Source of the DNA: Microbacterium hominis NBRC 15708
Lineage (GTDB): Bacteria; Actinomycetota; Actinomycetes; Actinomycetales; Microbacteriaceae
Length of the DNA stretch: 64,000 bases
Direction of reading: 5' to 3'
Assembly: GCF_001592125.1 (NCBI RefSeq)
Contig: NZ_BCWI01000016.1
Coordinates: 1 to 64,000, forward strand
This document shows positions 40,357 through 51,400 of this stretch, piece after piece (positions within the stretch are counted from its first letter, which is position 1; every line of letters begins with the position of its first letter). The position numbers were made by a program, and so were the translations under genes. Below the pieces are notes generated by a model that worked only from the letters and a program-made list of their open reading frames with translations, ran no database searches and was not told where the DNA came from.

Positions 40357-42210
40357 CTAGCCGATGAGGCTCGGCTGCAGGTCGCGCAGCGTCCGGCGGT
40401 GCGTCATGCGGGTGACGCCCACCGCCGACAGCGCGAGCGCCCCGCCGAGCCACAGCAGCAGCACGCCGATGTCGGTGCTCACCCGGGCGAGGTCGCCGCC
40501 GTACATCAGCTGGCGCATGGCGTCGACGACGTAGCCCATCGGCAGGATGTGGTGCAGTGCGGCGAGCGGCGCCGGAAGCGTCTGCCACGGGAACGTGCCG
40601 CCCGCGGTCACCAGCTGGAGCACCATCATCACCAGACCCACGAACTGGCCGACCGACCCGAGCCACACGTTCAGCGCGAGGATGATGGCCGCGTACGTGA
40701 ACGACGCCAGCATCAGGATGCCGAGGGTGCCGAGCGGGTTGGCGAAACGGAAGCCGAGGGTGAACGACAGCACCGCGAACAGGGCGACCATCCCGACGCT
40801 GCCCAGCAGCGCCGGCGTCAGCCAGCCGGCGATCGTCACGCGGATCGGGGAGCGCAGCGCCGTCACGGCGCGGCGCGAGATCGGCTTCACGATGAGGAAG
40901 AGCGCGTAGATGCCGATCCATCCGGCCAGCGCCGCGAAGAACGGCGCGAGGCCCGCGCCGTAGTCGCCGGCCGAGGTCTGCGCGCTCGAGTCGACGGCCA
41001 CCGGGTCGGAGATCACCTTGGCCTGGGCGTCGCGGGTCGCGGCATCCGTGTCGGGAATGGCCTGCACGCCCGAGGCGAGCCCGTCGCGCAGCTGCGCCGC
41101 ACCCGAGGCCACCTGACCGGCGCCCGACGAGAGCGTCGCCGCTCCCGTCGCCGCCTGGTTCGCCCCGTCGGTGAGCGCCCCGGCGCCCGACGCCACCTGG
41201 GCGGCTCCGGACGAGACCTGGGCGGCACCGGAAGCCACCTGTGCCGCGCCGGCGGCGAGGCGGTCGACCTGCGCGACCGCCGACTGGAGGCGCGCGTTGC
41301 CGGCGCGTGCGGCATCCCCGACGGGATCGAGCGAGGCGAGGACGCGGTCGATGGTCGCCTGGTCGACGCCCTGCTGGGCCAAGAGCGCGGCGATGTCGGC
41401 GCGCGCCTGCGGCAGGCTGTCCACGACGTCCTGCCCCGCGGCGGCGGCCCGGTCGGCGTACCCGTCGAGGGTCGCCGTCCCGTCGGCGACCTGGGCGGCA
41501 CCGTCGGCCACCTGGGCCGCTCCGTCGGCGACCTGGGTGGCGCCGCCCGTGAGCGTCGCGGCACCGGTCGCCAGGGTCGCGGTGCCCTGCGCCAGCGTCG
41601 TGCTGCCGTCCGCGACCTGCTGGGCGCCGTCGGTGAGGGTCGTCGCGCCGTCGGTGGCCTGGACGAGCTGCGCGCGGATGTCGCTGAGCCCCGTGAGCAG
41701 ACGCGAGGCGGCCTCCTGCCCGACGAGCTCCGCGACCGACCGGCGGATCTTCTCCACGGCCTGCGTGCCGATGGTCGAGGCGAGGTAGTTGTTGGCGTCG
41801 TTGGTCTGCAAACCGATCGTCGCCTGCCGCGGGGCCGATCCCCCGGAGGAGACCAGCGCGGCGGAGAAGTCGGAGGGGATCGTCACGATGAAGTCGACCG
41901 TGCCGTCGTGGAGGGCGGTCGCGGCATCCGCCTCGCTCAGCGCGCGCCAGTCGAACGCGTGACCGTCGATGAGCTGCTGCGAGACCTGACTGCCGTACTG
42001 GGCCGCGTCGGCGCCGCTGCCCGACCCCTCGTCGAGATCGACGAGCGCAACCGGAACCTCGGAGAAGTGGCCGTACGGGTCCTGGTTGGCCCACAGGTAG
42101 AGGCCGCCGTAGAGCACGGGCACGAGCATGAGGGCGACGAGCGCGAGCACCGACATCCGCGTCGCCGTCAGGCGCCGCAGCTCGGCAGCGATCATGGCGG
42201 GGATCTTCAT
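40357..42210 (-). CDS. YhgE/Pip family membrane protein
   Basis: A 617-residue protein of the YhgE/Pip (phage infection protein) and ABC-2-permease group. One N-terminal transmembrane helix (about 18–38) precedes a long outer domain (about 40–390) with many copies of an 11-residue Gly/Ala unit such as GAAQVADGA and GAAQVASGA, as in other Pip proteins. Five or six helices fill the C-terminal 220 residues. ATG 42210 overlaps the ABC-like gene stop. The family is linked to phage receptors and ESX/T7SS-like factors, or to export; the role here is unknown. Confidence 0.88.
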   Translation of the reverse strand: MKIPAMIAAELRRLTATRMSVLALVALMLVPVLYGGLYLWANQDPYGHFSEVPVALVDLDEGSGSGADAAQYGSQVSQQLIDGHAFDWRALSEADAATALHDGTVDFIVTIPSDFSAALVSSGGSAPRQATIGLQTNDANNYLASTIGTQAVEKIRRSVAELVGQEAASRLLTGLSDIRAQLVQATDGATTLTDGAQQVADGSTTLAQGTATLATGAATLTGGATQVADGAAQVADGAAQVADGTATLDGYADRAAAAGQDVVDSLPQARADIAALLAQQGVDQATIDRVLASLDPVGDAARAGNARLQSAVAQVDRLAAGAAQVASGAAQVSSGAAQVASGAGALTDGANQAATGAATLSSGAGQVASGAAQLRDGLASGVQAIPDTDAATRDAQAKVISDPVAVDSSAQTSAGDYGAGLAPFFAALAGWIGIYALFLIVKPISRRAVTALRSPIRVTIAGWLTPALLGSVGMVALFAVLSFTLGFRFANPLGTLGILMLASFTYAAIILALNVWLGSVGQFVGLVMMVLQLVTAGGTFPWQTLPAPLAALHHILPMGYVVDAMRQLMYGGDLARVSTDIGVLLLWLGGALALSAVGVTRMTHRRTLRDLQPSLIG

Positions 42211-42902
42211 CGGTGGCCTCCGGCGAGGGGGGTGGTGGGGCGCAGGCGCACGCGACTGGGCTTGAGGACGCGGGCGCTCGACGGATGCTGAGAGGGGGAT
42301 GCCGAGGCGTCGGACAGGACGGCGGCTGCCGCTTCGCCCGCGATGACCAGCACCGCGAAGCCGCGGTCGGCGAACTCCTCGGCGAGCTCCCACCACTGGG
42401 CGGGGTCGCCGCCGTGGCGGTCGGGGGAGACGAGGACGAGGCCGTCCACGCCGGGACGCGCCGAGGCCAGCTCGAGCAGGATGCGCAGACGGTGCGCGGG
42501 GGCGAGATCGGCGATCGGCAGACGCGAGGACGAGCGCAGATCGTGCTCGTCGAGCCACCGCCGTGCCGAGAGCGGGTCGGAGGCGAGACCGGCGAACATC
42601 AGCTCCTCCGCGACGACACCCGCCACCGCGATGTTCGGCGCCGGCTCGCTGACATCGGGGGCGTCGATCAGGGCGACCCGGCGACGCAGCGCGTTGTGGG
42701 CACGGCGGTCGTCCGCATCGTCGAGGGAGACGGTGCCGGCATCCGGTCGCATGCGGCCCGAGGCGATGAGCCCGAGCACGGTGGGACGCTGTTCGGTCTC
42801 GGCGACGGCGAGGGTGGCGCGGCCGCTGCGGTAGGTGAGGCTCGTCGCGCCGAGGGCCTCGCCGCGCCGCCCCTTCTGGACCTCGTCGAGGTGCACGCGC
42901 AT
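42207..42902 (-). CDS. ABC-ATPase-like protein lacking Walker motifs
   Basis: A 231-residue protein placed where an ABC ATPase is expected, between the TetR gene and the YhgE/Pip permease. Layout resembles an ABC domain: TLAVAETEQRPTVLGLIASG at the Walker A position, RRRVALIDAPDV at the Q-loop, and VDGLVLVSPDR at Walker B. No GxxGxGK(S/T) and no LSGGQ are present, so ATP hydrolysis is unlikely. It may be a degenerate partner subunit. ATG 42902 and the stop are both in four-base (or shorter) overlaps with neighbours. Confidence 0.6.
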   Translation of the reverse strand: MRVHLDEVQKGRRGEALGATSLTYRSGRATLAVAETEQRPTVLGLIASGRMRPDAGTVSLDDADDRRAHNALRRRVALIDAPDVSEPAPNIAVAGVVAEELMFAGLASDPLSARRWLDEHDLRSSSRLPIADLAPAHRLRILLELASARPGVDGLVLVSPDRHGGDPAQWWELAEEFADRGFAVLVIAGEAAAAVLSDASASPSQHPSSARVLKPSRVRLRPTTPLAGGHR

Positions 42903-43525
42903 CAGTTCGCGTCCAGCACGTCGGGGTGGGCGTTGAGCAGCGTCTCGGACTCGCGCCACGACAGCCCCGCGATGCTCAGCACGGCGCGGACGGCCAGCGA
43001 GGCGGCGATGGGCGACGATGCGTCGATGCGGCTGACGGCGGCGCGCGCCGTCTCCTCGATGAGGCGGGCCAGGGTCGGTGCGGCCATGTCGGCCCGGAGG
43101 CTCTCGTCGTCCTGCCCGGCGCGGACGACGGCGACGAGAGCGCGTCGCAGCGGCGCGAGGGCGGTGGCCGTCTGCTCGAGGTGCGTCTCGTCGAGCGCGA
43201 GGGCGGCGGCGACCTGCACGTGGGAGGCCTCGGCCCACAGCGCCGCGGTCAGGCGGGCGAGGGCGAGCGGCGGATGCGGTTCGTCGAGGGAGGAGGCGAT
43301 GGTGTTGAAGCGCTGGGCGCCGGCGGAGATGAGCTCGGTGAGCAGCGCCTGACGGTCGTCGAAGTGCCCGTAGAGGGCGCGCCGGGACAAACCCGCGGCG
43401 CGGGCGATCTGGTCGATCGAGGCGGAGGGGTCGACCGCGAGGGTGGTCGCTGCGGCGCGCAGGATGCCGGCGCGATTGGCGGCGGCATCCTTGCGGGGCC
43501 GACGGAGGGGTGCGGTGGTCGTCAC
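42902..43525 (-). CDS. TetR family transcriptional regulator
   Basis: A 207-residue repressor: helix-turn-helix at about 20–65 (ILRAAATTLAV, IDQIARAAGLSRRALYGHFDDRQALL) and a helical ligand domain. GTG 43525 is set by a clear promoter: TTGCAC and TACACT 17 bases apart, with TACACT six bases before the GTG. A perfect operator lies across the -35/spacer. It is the first gene of the TetR–ABC-like–YhgE/Pip operon and is probably autoregulated. Confidence 0.93.
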   Translation of the reverse strand: MTTTAPLRRPRKDAAANRAGILRAAATTLAVDPSASIDQIARAAGLSRRALYGHFDDRQALLTELISAGAQRFNTIASSLDEPHPPLALARLTAALWAEASHVQVAAALALDETHLEQTATALAPLRRALVAVVRAGQDDESLRADMAAPTLARLIEETARAAVSRIDASSPIAASLAVRAVLSIAGLSWRESETLLNAHPDVLDAN

Positions 43526-43531
43526 CGGGTC

Positions 43532-43563
43532 AGTGTATTAACTTGCACACGGTTGTGCAAGTT
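43532..43563 (-). promoter_or_regulatory. Promoter and operator of the TetR operon
   Basis: On the minus strand, the -35 TTGCAC (43555–43560) and the -10 TACACT (43532–43537) have a 17-base spacer. AACTTGCACA and TGTGCAAGTT (43540–43563) form a perfect 10-base inverted repeat around CGGT, covering the -35 and most of the spacer. Repressor binding here would block transcription. The transcript would start at or next to the GTG. Confidence 0.85.
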
Positions 43564-43576
43564 TCGGGGCTGAAGG

Positions 43577-43713
43577 CGTTTCGACTCGCTCCGCTCGCTC
43601 AACGACCGGGTGGTGCGGGTGGGGCGTTTCGACTCGCTCCGCTCGCTCAACGACCGGGGTGCGGGTGGGGCATGCCGGTCGTTGAGCGAGGCGCGCAGCG
43701 CCGAGTCGAAACG
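43577..43713. repeat. Dispersed GC-rich repeat, two direct and one inverted copy
   Basis: Two direct copies of the CGTTTCGACTCGCTCCGCTC-type unit (43577–43610 and 43625–43658) are followed by an inverted copy (43675–43713) that has the longer GCGCGCAGCGC form also seen at 14299–14332. The element fills the gap between the argG stop and the TetR promoter. It can form a long stem and may end transcription on either side. Confidence 0.75.
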
Positions 43714-43727
43714 CCGTGAGCGCGCGG

Positions 43728-45176
<1,449 letters not shown>

Positions 45177-45301
45177 TCAGTCTACTGAGCGCCGCCGATG
45201 CCGCTGCGACGGGGGCGGGCTGGAGCGGGCCGCCCCGTCGCGGGGCTGTCGGACTGGTCGGCCCGAGAGGCCAGCCGGGGGTCGTCCGGGGGGTCGCCGT
45301 G

Positions 45302-45332
45302 TTGACGGGAAACGGCGCCGGTGTCCTATAGT
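45302..45332 (+). promoter_or_regulatory. Probable promoter of the large surface protein
   Basis: TTGACG (45302–45307) and TATAGT (45327–45332) are 19 bases apart, slightly long but both close to consensus. The leader to ATG 45420 would be about 80 bases and includes CTACC-N5-GGTAG just before the start, which can hide the GGGGG ribosome site in a small hairpin. The rest of 45171–45301 has no feature. Confidence 0.55.
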
Positions 45333-45419
45333 GGTCGGCAACGTGCGCTCTCCGATGTGGGATCGGGGCCACCGACGTGGGGTCGGTTGCAGGGGCGCTC
45401 TACCTTGGGGGTAGTTGGC

Positions 45420-48400
45420 ATGCGCGCTGCGCGCTCTTCCGTCGTGTCCGCGAAGCATCCGCTGTTGGCGGGGCTCATGGTCGTTCTCCTGGCGATCGGG
45501 GGCGTGGTGGGCACCGTCGCCCCCGCCGCGGTCGCCGCCGCCGGTCCGGGCGACTACCTGCAGATCGACAAGAGCGTCGACAAGCCCACGCCGCAGCCGG
45601 GTGAGACCTTCACCTACACCGTCAAGGTGACCTGCTCCGAGCAGGACTGCCTCGACACCCAGCTGACCGACGCCTTCCCGGCCGGACTGGTCGGCTTCGA
45701 CATCGAGGCCGTGCGGTTCACCCCCGACACCACGCCCTACACGGCCACCTGGACGGGCGGCAGCGCCACGCCTCCGGCGAAGGTCGCCGCCGACACCAAG
45801 GTCACGGTCGATCTGACCGAGACCACCGACACCCCGGTGGGGGTCGGCATGTCGGCAGGCACGACGTTCTCGATGCTGGTGAGCCTGCGGGTGCCCGACG
45901 ACTACCCCGCCGGCGAGAGCGGCGACATCGTCAACACCGCCGCCGTCACCGCGACCAACGCCAACCCGGTCGACAGCTCCGCGACGATCAACATCGACGT
46001 CCCCGAGAACATCGGCGTCGACGACCTGAAGACCTGGACCCCGTCCCGCCAGTCGTTCGAGCCCGGCGCCCACTCCGACATCGCGCTCAAGATCTCCAAC
46101 GCCTCCAACGTCAACGTCGACCAGCTGGTGATCCAGGAGCCGAAGGCCGCCACCGAGGGCGCCGCGACGCTCGACGCGAGCAACCCGTTCACGATCACCG
46201 ACTTCACCGGTTTCGAGGCCGTCGCCGTCCCGGCCAGCTGCACGACCGTCCAGGTGGACGCGTACGTCTTCGACGGCACCGCCTGGACGTGGACCGCCGG
46301 CGTGCCGTCGGCGACGCTGACCCTCCCGGACGGCGTGACGAACGCGCAGGTCGGCGGCATCCGCCTGACCTGCGACGGAACCATCGCGCCGGGCGACGAG
46401 GTGCGCTTCGACCTCGGCCTCGCGCAGCGGGCGACGCAGCGCGGCACGGGTGCCGATCTCTCCAAGGCCGAGCACCGCGTCGACAACGTCGCGACCGGCA
46501 CCGCGACCGCGCACGGCCGCTCCGCGACGAAGGACGCGACCGCGAACTACACGGTCACGCCGTCGATGCCCACGGTGCAGACCACGAAGAACATCGAGCC
46601 GGGACAGATCACCGCCGGCCAGAAGGCCGCGGCGACCCTCTCCGCCACGAACGGCGACGTCCCCGTGGCCGAGCTGCGCATCGCGGACCTCGACTTCTTC
46701 ACCGCCGACATCGCGTTCGGCGGCTTCACCGCCGCCCCCGTCTGGCCGGCCGGCGCCTCCTCCGCGACCGTCGTCTACCACCTCGCCGCCGGCGGCACGC
46801 AGGACGTCGCCTTCGCCGACGGTGCCGTCCCGTCGGCCCCGTCGGCCCCGATCAGCGGGTTCGAGATCGTCTTCACCGGCACGCTCATCCAGGCCGACGC
46901 CCCGGCATCCGCGGTGTTCGAGATCGACACCACCGAGAACGCGACGGGCGGGGCGCCGAGCCTCACCCTCACCAACCGCGTCACCTCGACCGTCACGGCA
47001 CCCAACGGGCTGACCGCCGACGCCACCGACAGCGACACGCTCGTCATCATCGACCCGTCGGTGTCGGTCACGATCGACAAGACGGTGCGTCCGGGGGCGC
47101 CCGTCGGCCCCGGTGACAGCGTGATCGCGTCGCTCCAGACCACCGCCGACGCGACGGGCGACGGCGCGCTGATCCACGACATCGTCGTCGAGGACGCATG
47201 GGACGGCTCGCAGAACGCCTTCTGGAACGCGTTCGACCTCACCGCCATCGCGCCGACCCAGGTCCCCGCGACGGCCGACCTGACCGTCGAGGTCAAGCGT
47301 CCGGACGGTACGTGGGTGACCCTCGCGGTCGCCCCCGCCCAGGCCCAGGCGTTCGTCTTCGAGATGGATGCCGCGCAGGTCGCGGCCGCGCTGGCACCGC
47401 TGGCTCCGTCGGATGTCGAGGGGGTGCGCTTCACGTTCCACAGCGACGCCGGGTTCTCCGACACCACGAACGTGACGCCGAACCTCGTCTTCGAGGCGCA
47501 GAGCGAGCGTCGCAGCGGCGGCGCCACGACCCCCGGTCCCGACCGTCCCACGACCTACACGAACACGGCCGTCGCGACGGTCGACGGCGTGAGCGACGGC
47601 GGCAAGCCGCTCACGGACGACGCGCGCGACACGGCTCCGGGAACGATCCAGACCGACGACAACCCGCCCGGACCGGGCCCCGACATCCAGAAGCGCTGGA
47701 ACCGTGACTTCGTCAACGCCCAGTCCGGCCAGCAGGCCGACACCACGCTCGGCTGGCACGTCTCGTCGGGCTACGCTCCCGTGACGATCACCGACCCGGC
47801 GACGGATGCGGCGAACCCGAAGGCCACCGTCTTCGACGCGTTCGACCTCGTCGCGGTGCGCCCGATCGCGGCCAGCTCCGACCCGTACAGCAACGGGTGG
47901 TACCTCAAGTACGACACGGTCACCGCCGTCGAGCTGTTCTTCGACAACAGCTGGCACACGGTGCCCGCTCCGGGCGGCAGCTGGATGAGCTCCGGCCGCG
48001 GCTTCGTCGGCTACACCCTCACCGCGGACGAGTCGGCCAAGACGACCGCCGTTCGCCTCGTCCTCGACGAGACCGCCGCCGACACCGCCGCGCGCGAGGC
48101 GGCGCGCCAGACCGGTCCCGCCTTCGACCCGTTCGCTCCCGCGCCGGGCTCGGGCGTCGGCTCCGGCAGCGTGCAGCGTCAGTTCGCCCTGACCTGGCAG
48201 CTGCGCGATGTCACGCGCGCGGATGCCACGCCGGTCACGGCGGCCTCCCTGCTGAACACCTCGACCGCCGGTGTCGTGGACAACACGGTGGAGATCTCGT
48301 CGCTGCCGCTGGCCGGCGGCCCGGTGGTCACCGACCGCGACGACGACACGATCCAGATCATCAACCAGCCCCCGGGCGTCAAGGTGACCAAGTCGGCATC

Positions 48401-51400
48401 CCCGACGTCGGCCATCTTCACCCCGGTGCAGGGCACCCCTGCGCAGGATTACCCGACGTCGCAGTGGACGATGACGGCGCGCAACGACTCGACCGCCAAG
48501 GCCAGTGCGATCCGCCTCACCGACCCGGCGACCTGCAGCCAGACCGCACTCGGCGGCTGCCAGTCCGACGTGAGCGCCGCGTTCGCCGACCCGTTCGACA
48601 CGTCGGGTCAGACCGACTACCTGACCGATGCCGGGACCCCGAGCCCCTTCGACCGCTTCACCGCGACGAAGATCTCGATCGCGGCGACCATCCCCGGCCA
48701 GATCGACGCCGCCGGCTCGACCGTGTGGCTCCTGCACTACGCGGGGGGCGTCTACACCACGACGTCGCACACGATCGCCGAGGTCAACGCCTTCACGGCG
48801 GACCAGCTCGCCGACGTCGTCGGCGTGAGCGTCACGTTCCGCGGCGTCAGCGCCGGCGGCACGGGGACGATCGACCAGGACAACCGGTTCACGATGACGA
48901 TCGACAGTCGGCTCCGCCCGGCGCTGCGCTCGAGCGGCGCGGCCCAGGTGCTCCCTGCCGGCAAGACCGTCGATGTGGCGAACCGCGTGTTCGCGCAGTC
49001 CTACGACCCGGTGCTGTCCCCGACGACGAAGACCGGCGACGTCGCCGACGCGAAGGTCGTGCTCACGGGCGGCGACGTCAACATCACCCCGACGAAGTCG
49101 ATCAGCCCCTCCTCGATCGCGCAGCCGGCCAAGGCGACGCCCGTCACCGTGACCCTCGGCGCCAACCAGGGCTCCAACCCGCGCAGCACGCTGTCGCCGA
49201 ACGTCGTCGTCATCGAGGACCAGGCCGACGCCACGGACTTCTGGAACACCTTCGACTTCGTCGCGCTCGGCACGGTGACGCTCCCGGCGGGCGCGGATCG
49301 CGTGCAGGTCGACGCGTACACGGGTGCCGCGTGGGTGCTCGGAACGCCGGCGGCGACCGCCGCGCTGCCCGCCGGTGTGGATGCCGGGGCCGTCCAGGGC
49401 CTGCGGTTCACCTTCACCCGCGCCGACGGCGGACTGTTCTCCTCCACCCTGCCCGCGGCGAACTGGTCGGCCTCGGCCGCGTTCTCCGTCGTGGTGCGCG
49501 ACACGTACCGCGACGCCAGCGGCCCGGTCGTGTTCGACCACACGGTGACCAACACGCAGACGTCCCAGTCGACCCGCACCGACGGCAACGACTCGGGCCG
49601 CAAGCAGGCCGCCGCGCAGGTCACGCTCACCCAGGGCACCCACCAGATCGCGGTGAACAAGCTGAGCAACAACGGCGACCGCCTCGTCTCGGTCGGCTCG
49701 CCCGTGCCGTTCGATCTGACGTTCCAGAACACCGGGACGGGATACCTCACGGTGTCGCAGCTCACCGACACGCTGCCCGCGGAGCTGAACTTCCTCGCGA
49801 CGCCGGCACCGATCTACACGAAGCAGGCCGACGGTCTGCTCTCCGACCAGGTCACCCTGGGCCTCAGCCCCGACGGGCGCACGGTCACGTTCACGTGGCC
49901 GTCGGACGGTGACCGCATGAAGCCGGGCGAGGTCTTCAAGGTGCGCCTCTACCTCGAGCTGCAGCCGGGTCTCGCCCAGGGCGAGCGCGCCACGAACACC
50001 ATGACGATCCAGACCGCCGAACAGCTGACGGCCTGCCGCAACACGGTGCCGGGCGGCTCGACCACCAGCGCGTTCGCGAACGACCCGACGACGTGCGGCA
50101 CCACCGACTACGTCGGCGTCGTCGCGGGCTCGAACCTGTACACCGTCAAGGGTGTCGTCGGCTCGCTCCCGGGCGCCTACCAGCCCGGCGTCGCCGACGC
50201 GATCTGCCAGCAGAACCTCGTCGCGCAGGGCAAGGGGTACTTCCGTGCCCCCTGTGTCGCCAACTCCCAGGTCGACGGCACCGACGACTGGGTGCTGCAC
50301 AACGTCAACGCCGGCACCGTCCCGGTCGCCGAGATGACGGTCTTCGACCAGCTCCCGACGCCCGGCGACACGCTGCTGATCTCCGGCACCGGCCGTGGGT
50401 CGACGCTGCGCCCCGAGCTCGTCGCGGATTCGCTCAAGGTCGCGGCGCCCGCGGGCACCACCCAGACCGTCGAGGTCACCAGCAGCCCGGATGTCTGCGT
50501 CAACACCTGGTCGACGCTGACGACCGCACCCGTGTGCGAGCAGAGCGGCGAGCAGTGGACCGCGGTGTCCGCCGACACCGACTGGACGAAGGTCACCGGC
50601 ATCCGCGTGCACCTCGACTTCCGCACGACGACGGCGAAGGCCCTCACCCCGGGTCAGGCCGCAGACGTCACCTTCTCCACCGTCAACCGGCTGGCTTCGG
50701 CCGACCGTCCCGACGGGGCGTCGGCCGTCGTCCCGGCCACCGACCAGTTCGCGTGGAACCAGTACGGCGTCAAGTACGAGCTGACCACCGAGAGCACGTT
50801 CCGCAAGATCGCGCCCGCCGTCGTCGGCAGCCACCTGCGCTTCGGGTCGATCGGCGTGACGAAGGAGATCACCGGCCCCGCCTCGCGGTACGCGCCGACG
50901 AGCTTCCTCGCCGACGTCGTCTGCACCGCCGGTGGGGTCCCGCTCGACCTCGGCTCGGCATCCACCGTCACCCTGAGCGCGGCCGGTGACTATGCGGCGC
51001 GCATCGACGGCATCCCGCTGAGCGAGGCCGGCACGACCTGCACCGTCACCGAGCAGGGCGACGTCGGCGCGTTCGGCGAGACGTCGCGCACCGGGTCGCC
51101 GACCACGGTCGCCGTGACCGAGGCCGCCCCGCAGGACGGGACCGAGGGGGAGATCCCCGTCGCCCAGATCGCGGCGATCACGAACGACTACCAGTTCACC
51201 GGACTGTCGGTCACCAAGCAGGTGCAGACCGAGGCCACGTCGGGCGCGTTCGGACCGTTCACCTTCTCGCTGTCGTGCACCAGCGCGACGGGAAGCCCGG
51301 TCGTGTTCGACGAGCAGGGCACCACCACGCTGACCTTCACCCTCGCGGCCGGCGAGACCTGGAACGCCCCGGCGGACCGGATCCCCGCTCGTGCGAGCTG

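Noticed and set aside
43577..43713. Repeated units as a CRISPR array
   Set aside because: Units are few, inverted as well as direct, with short irregular spacers and no cas genes.
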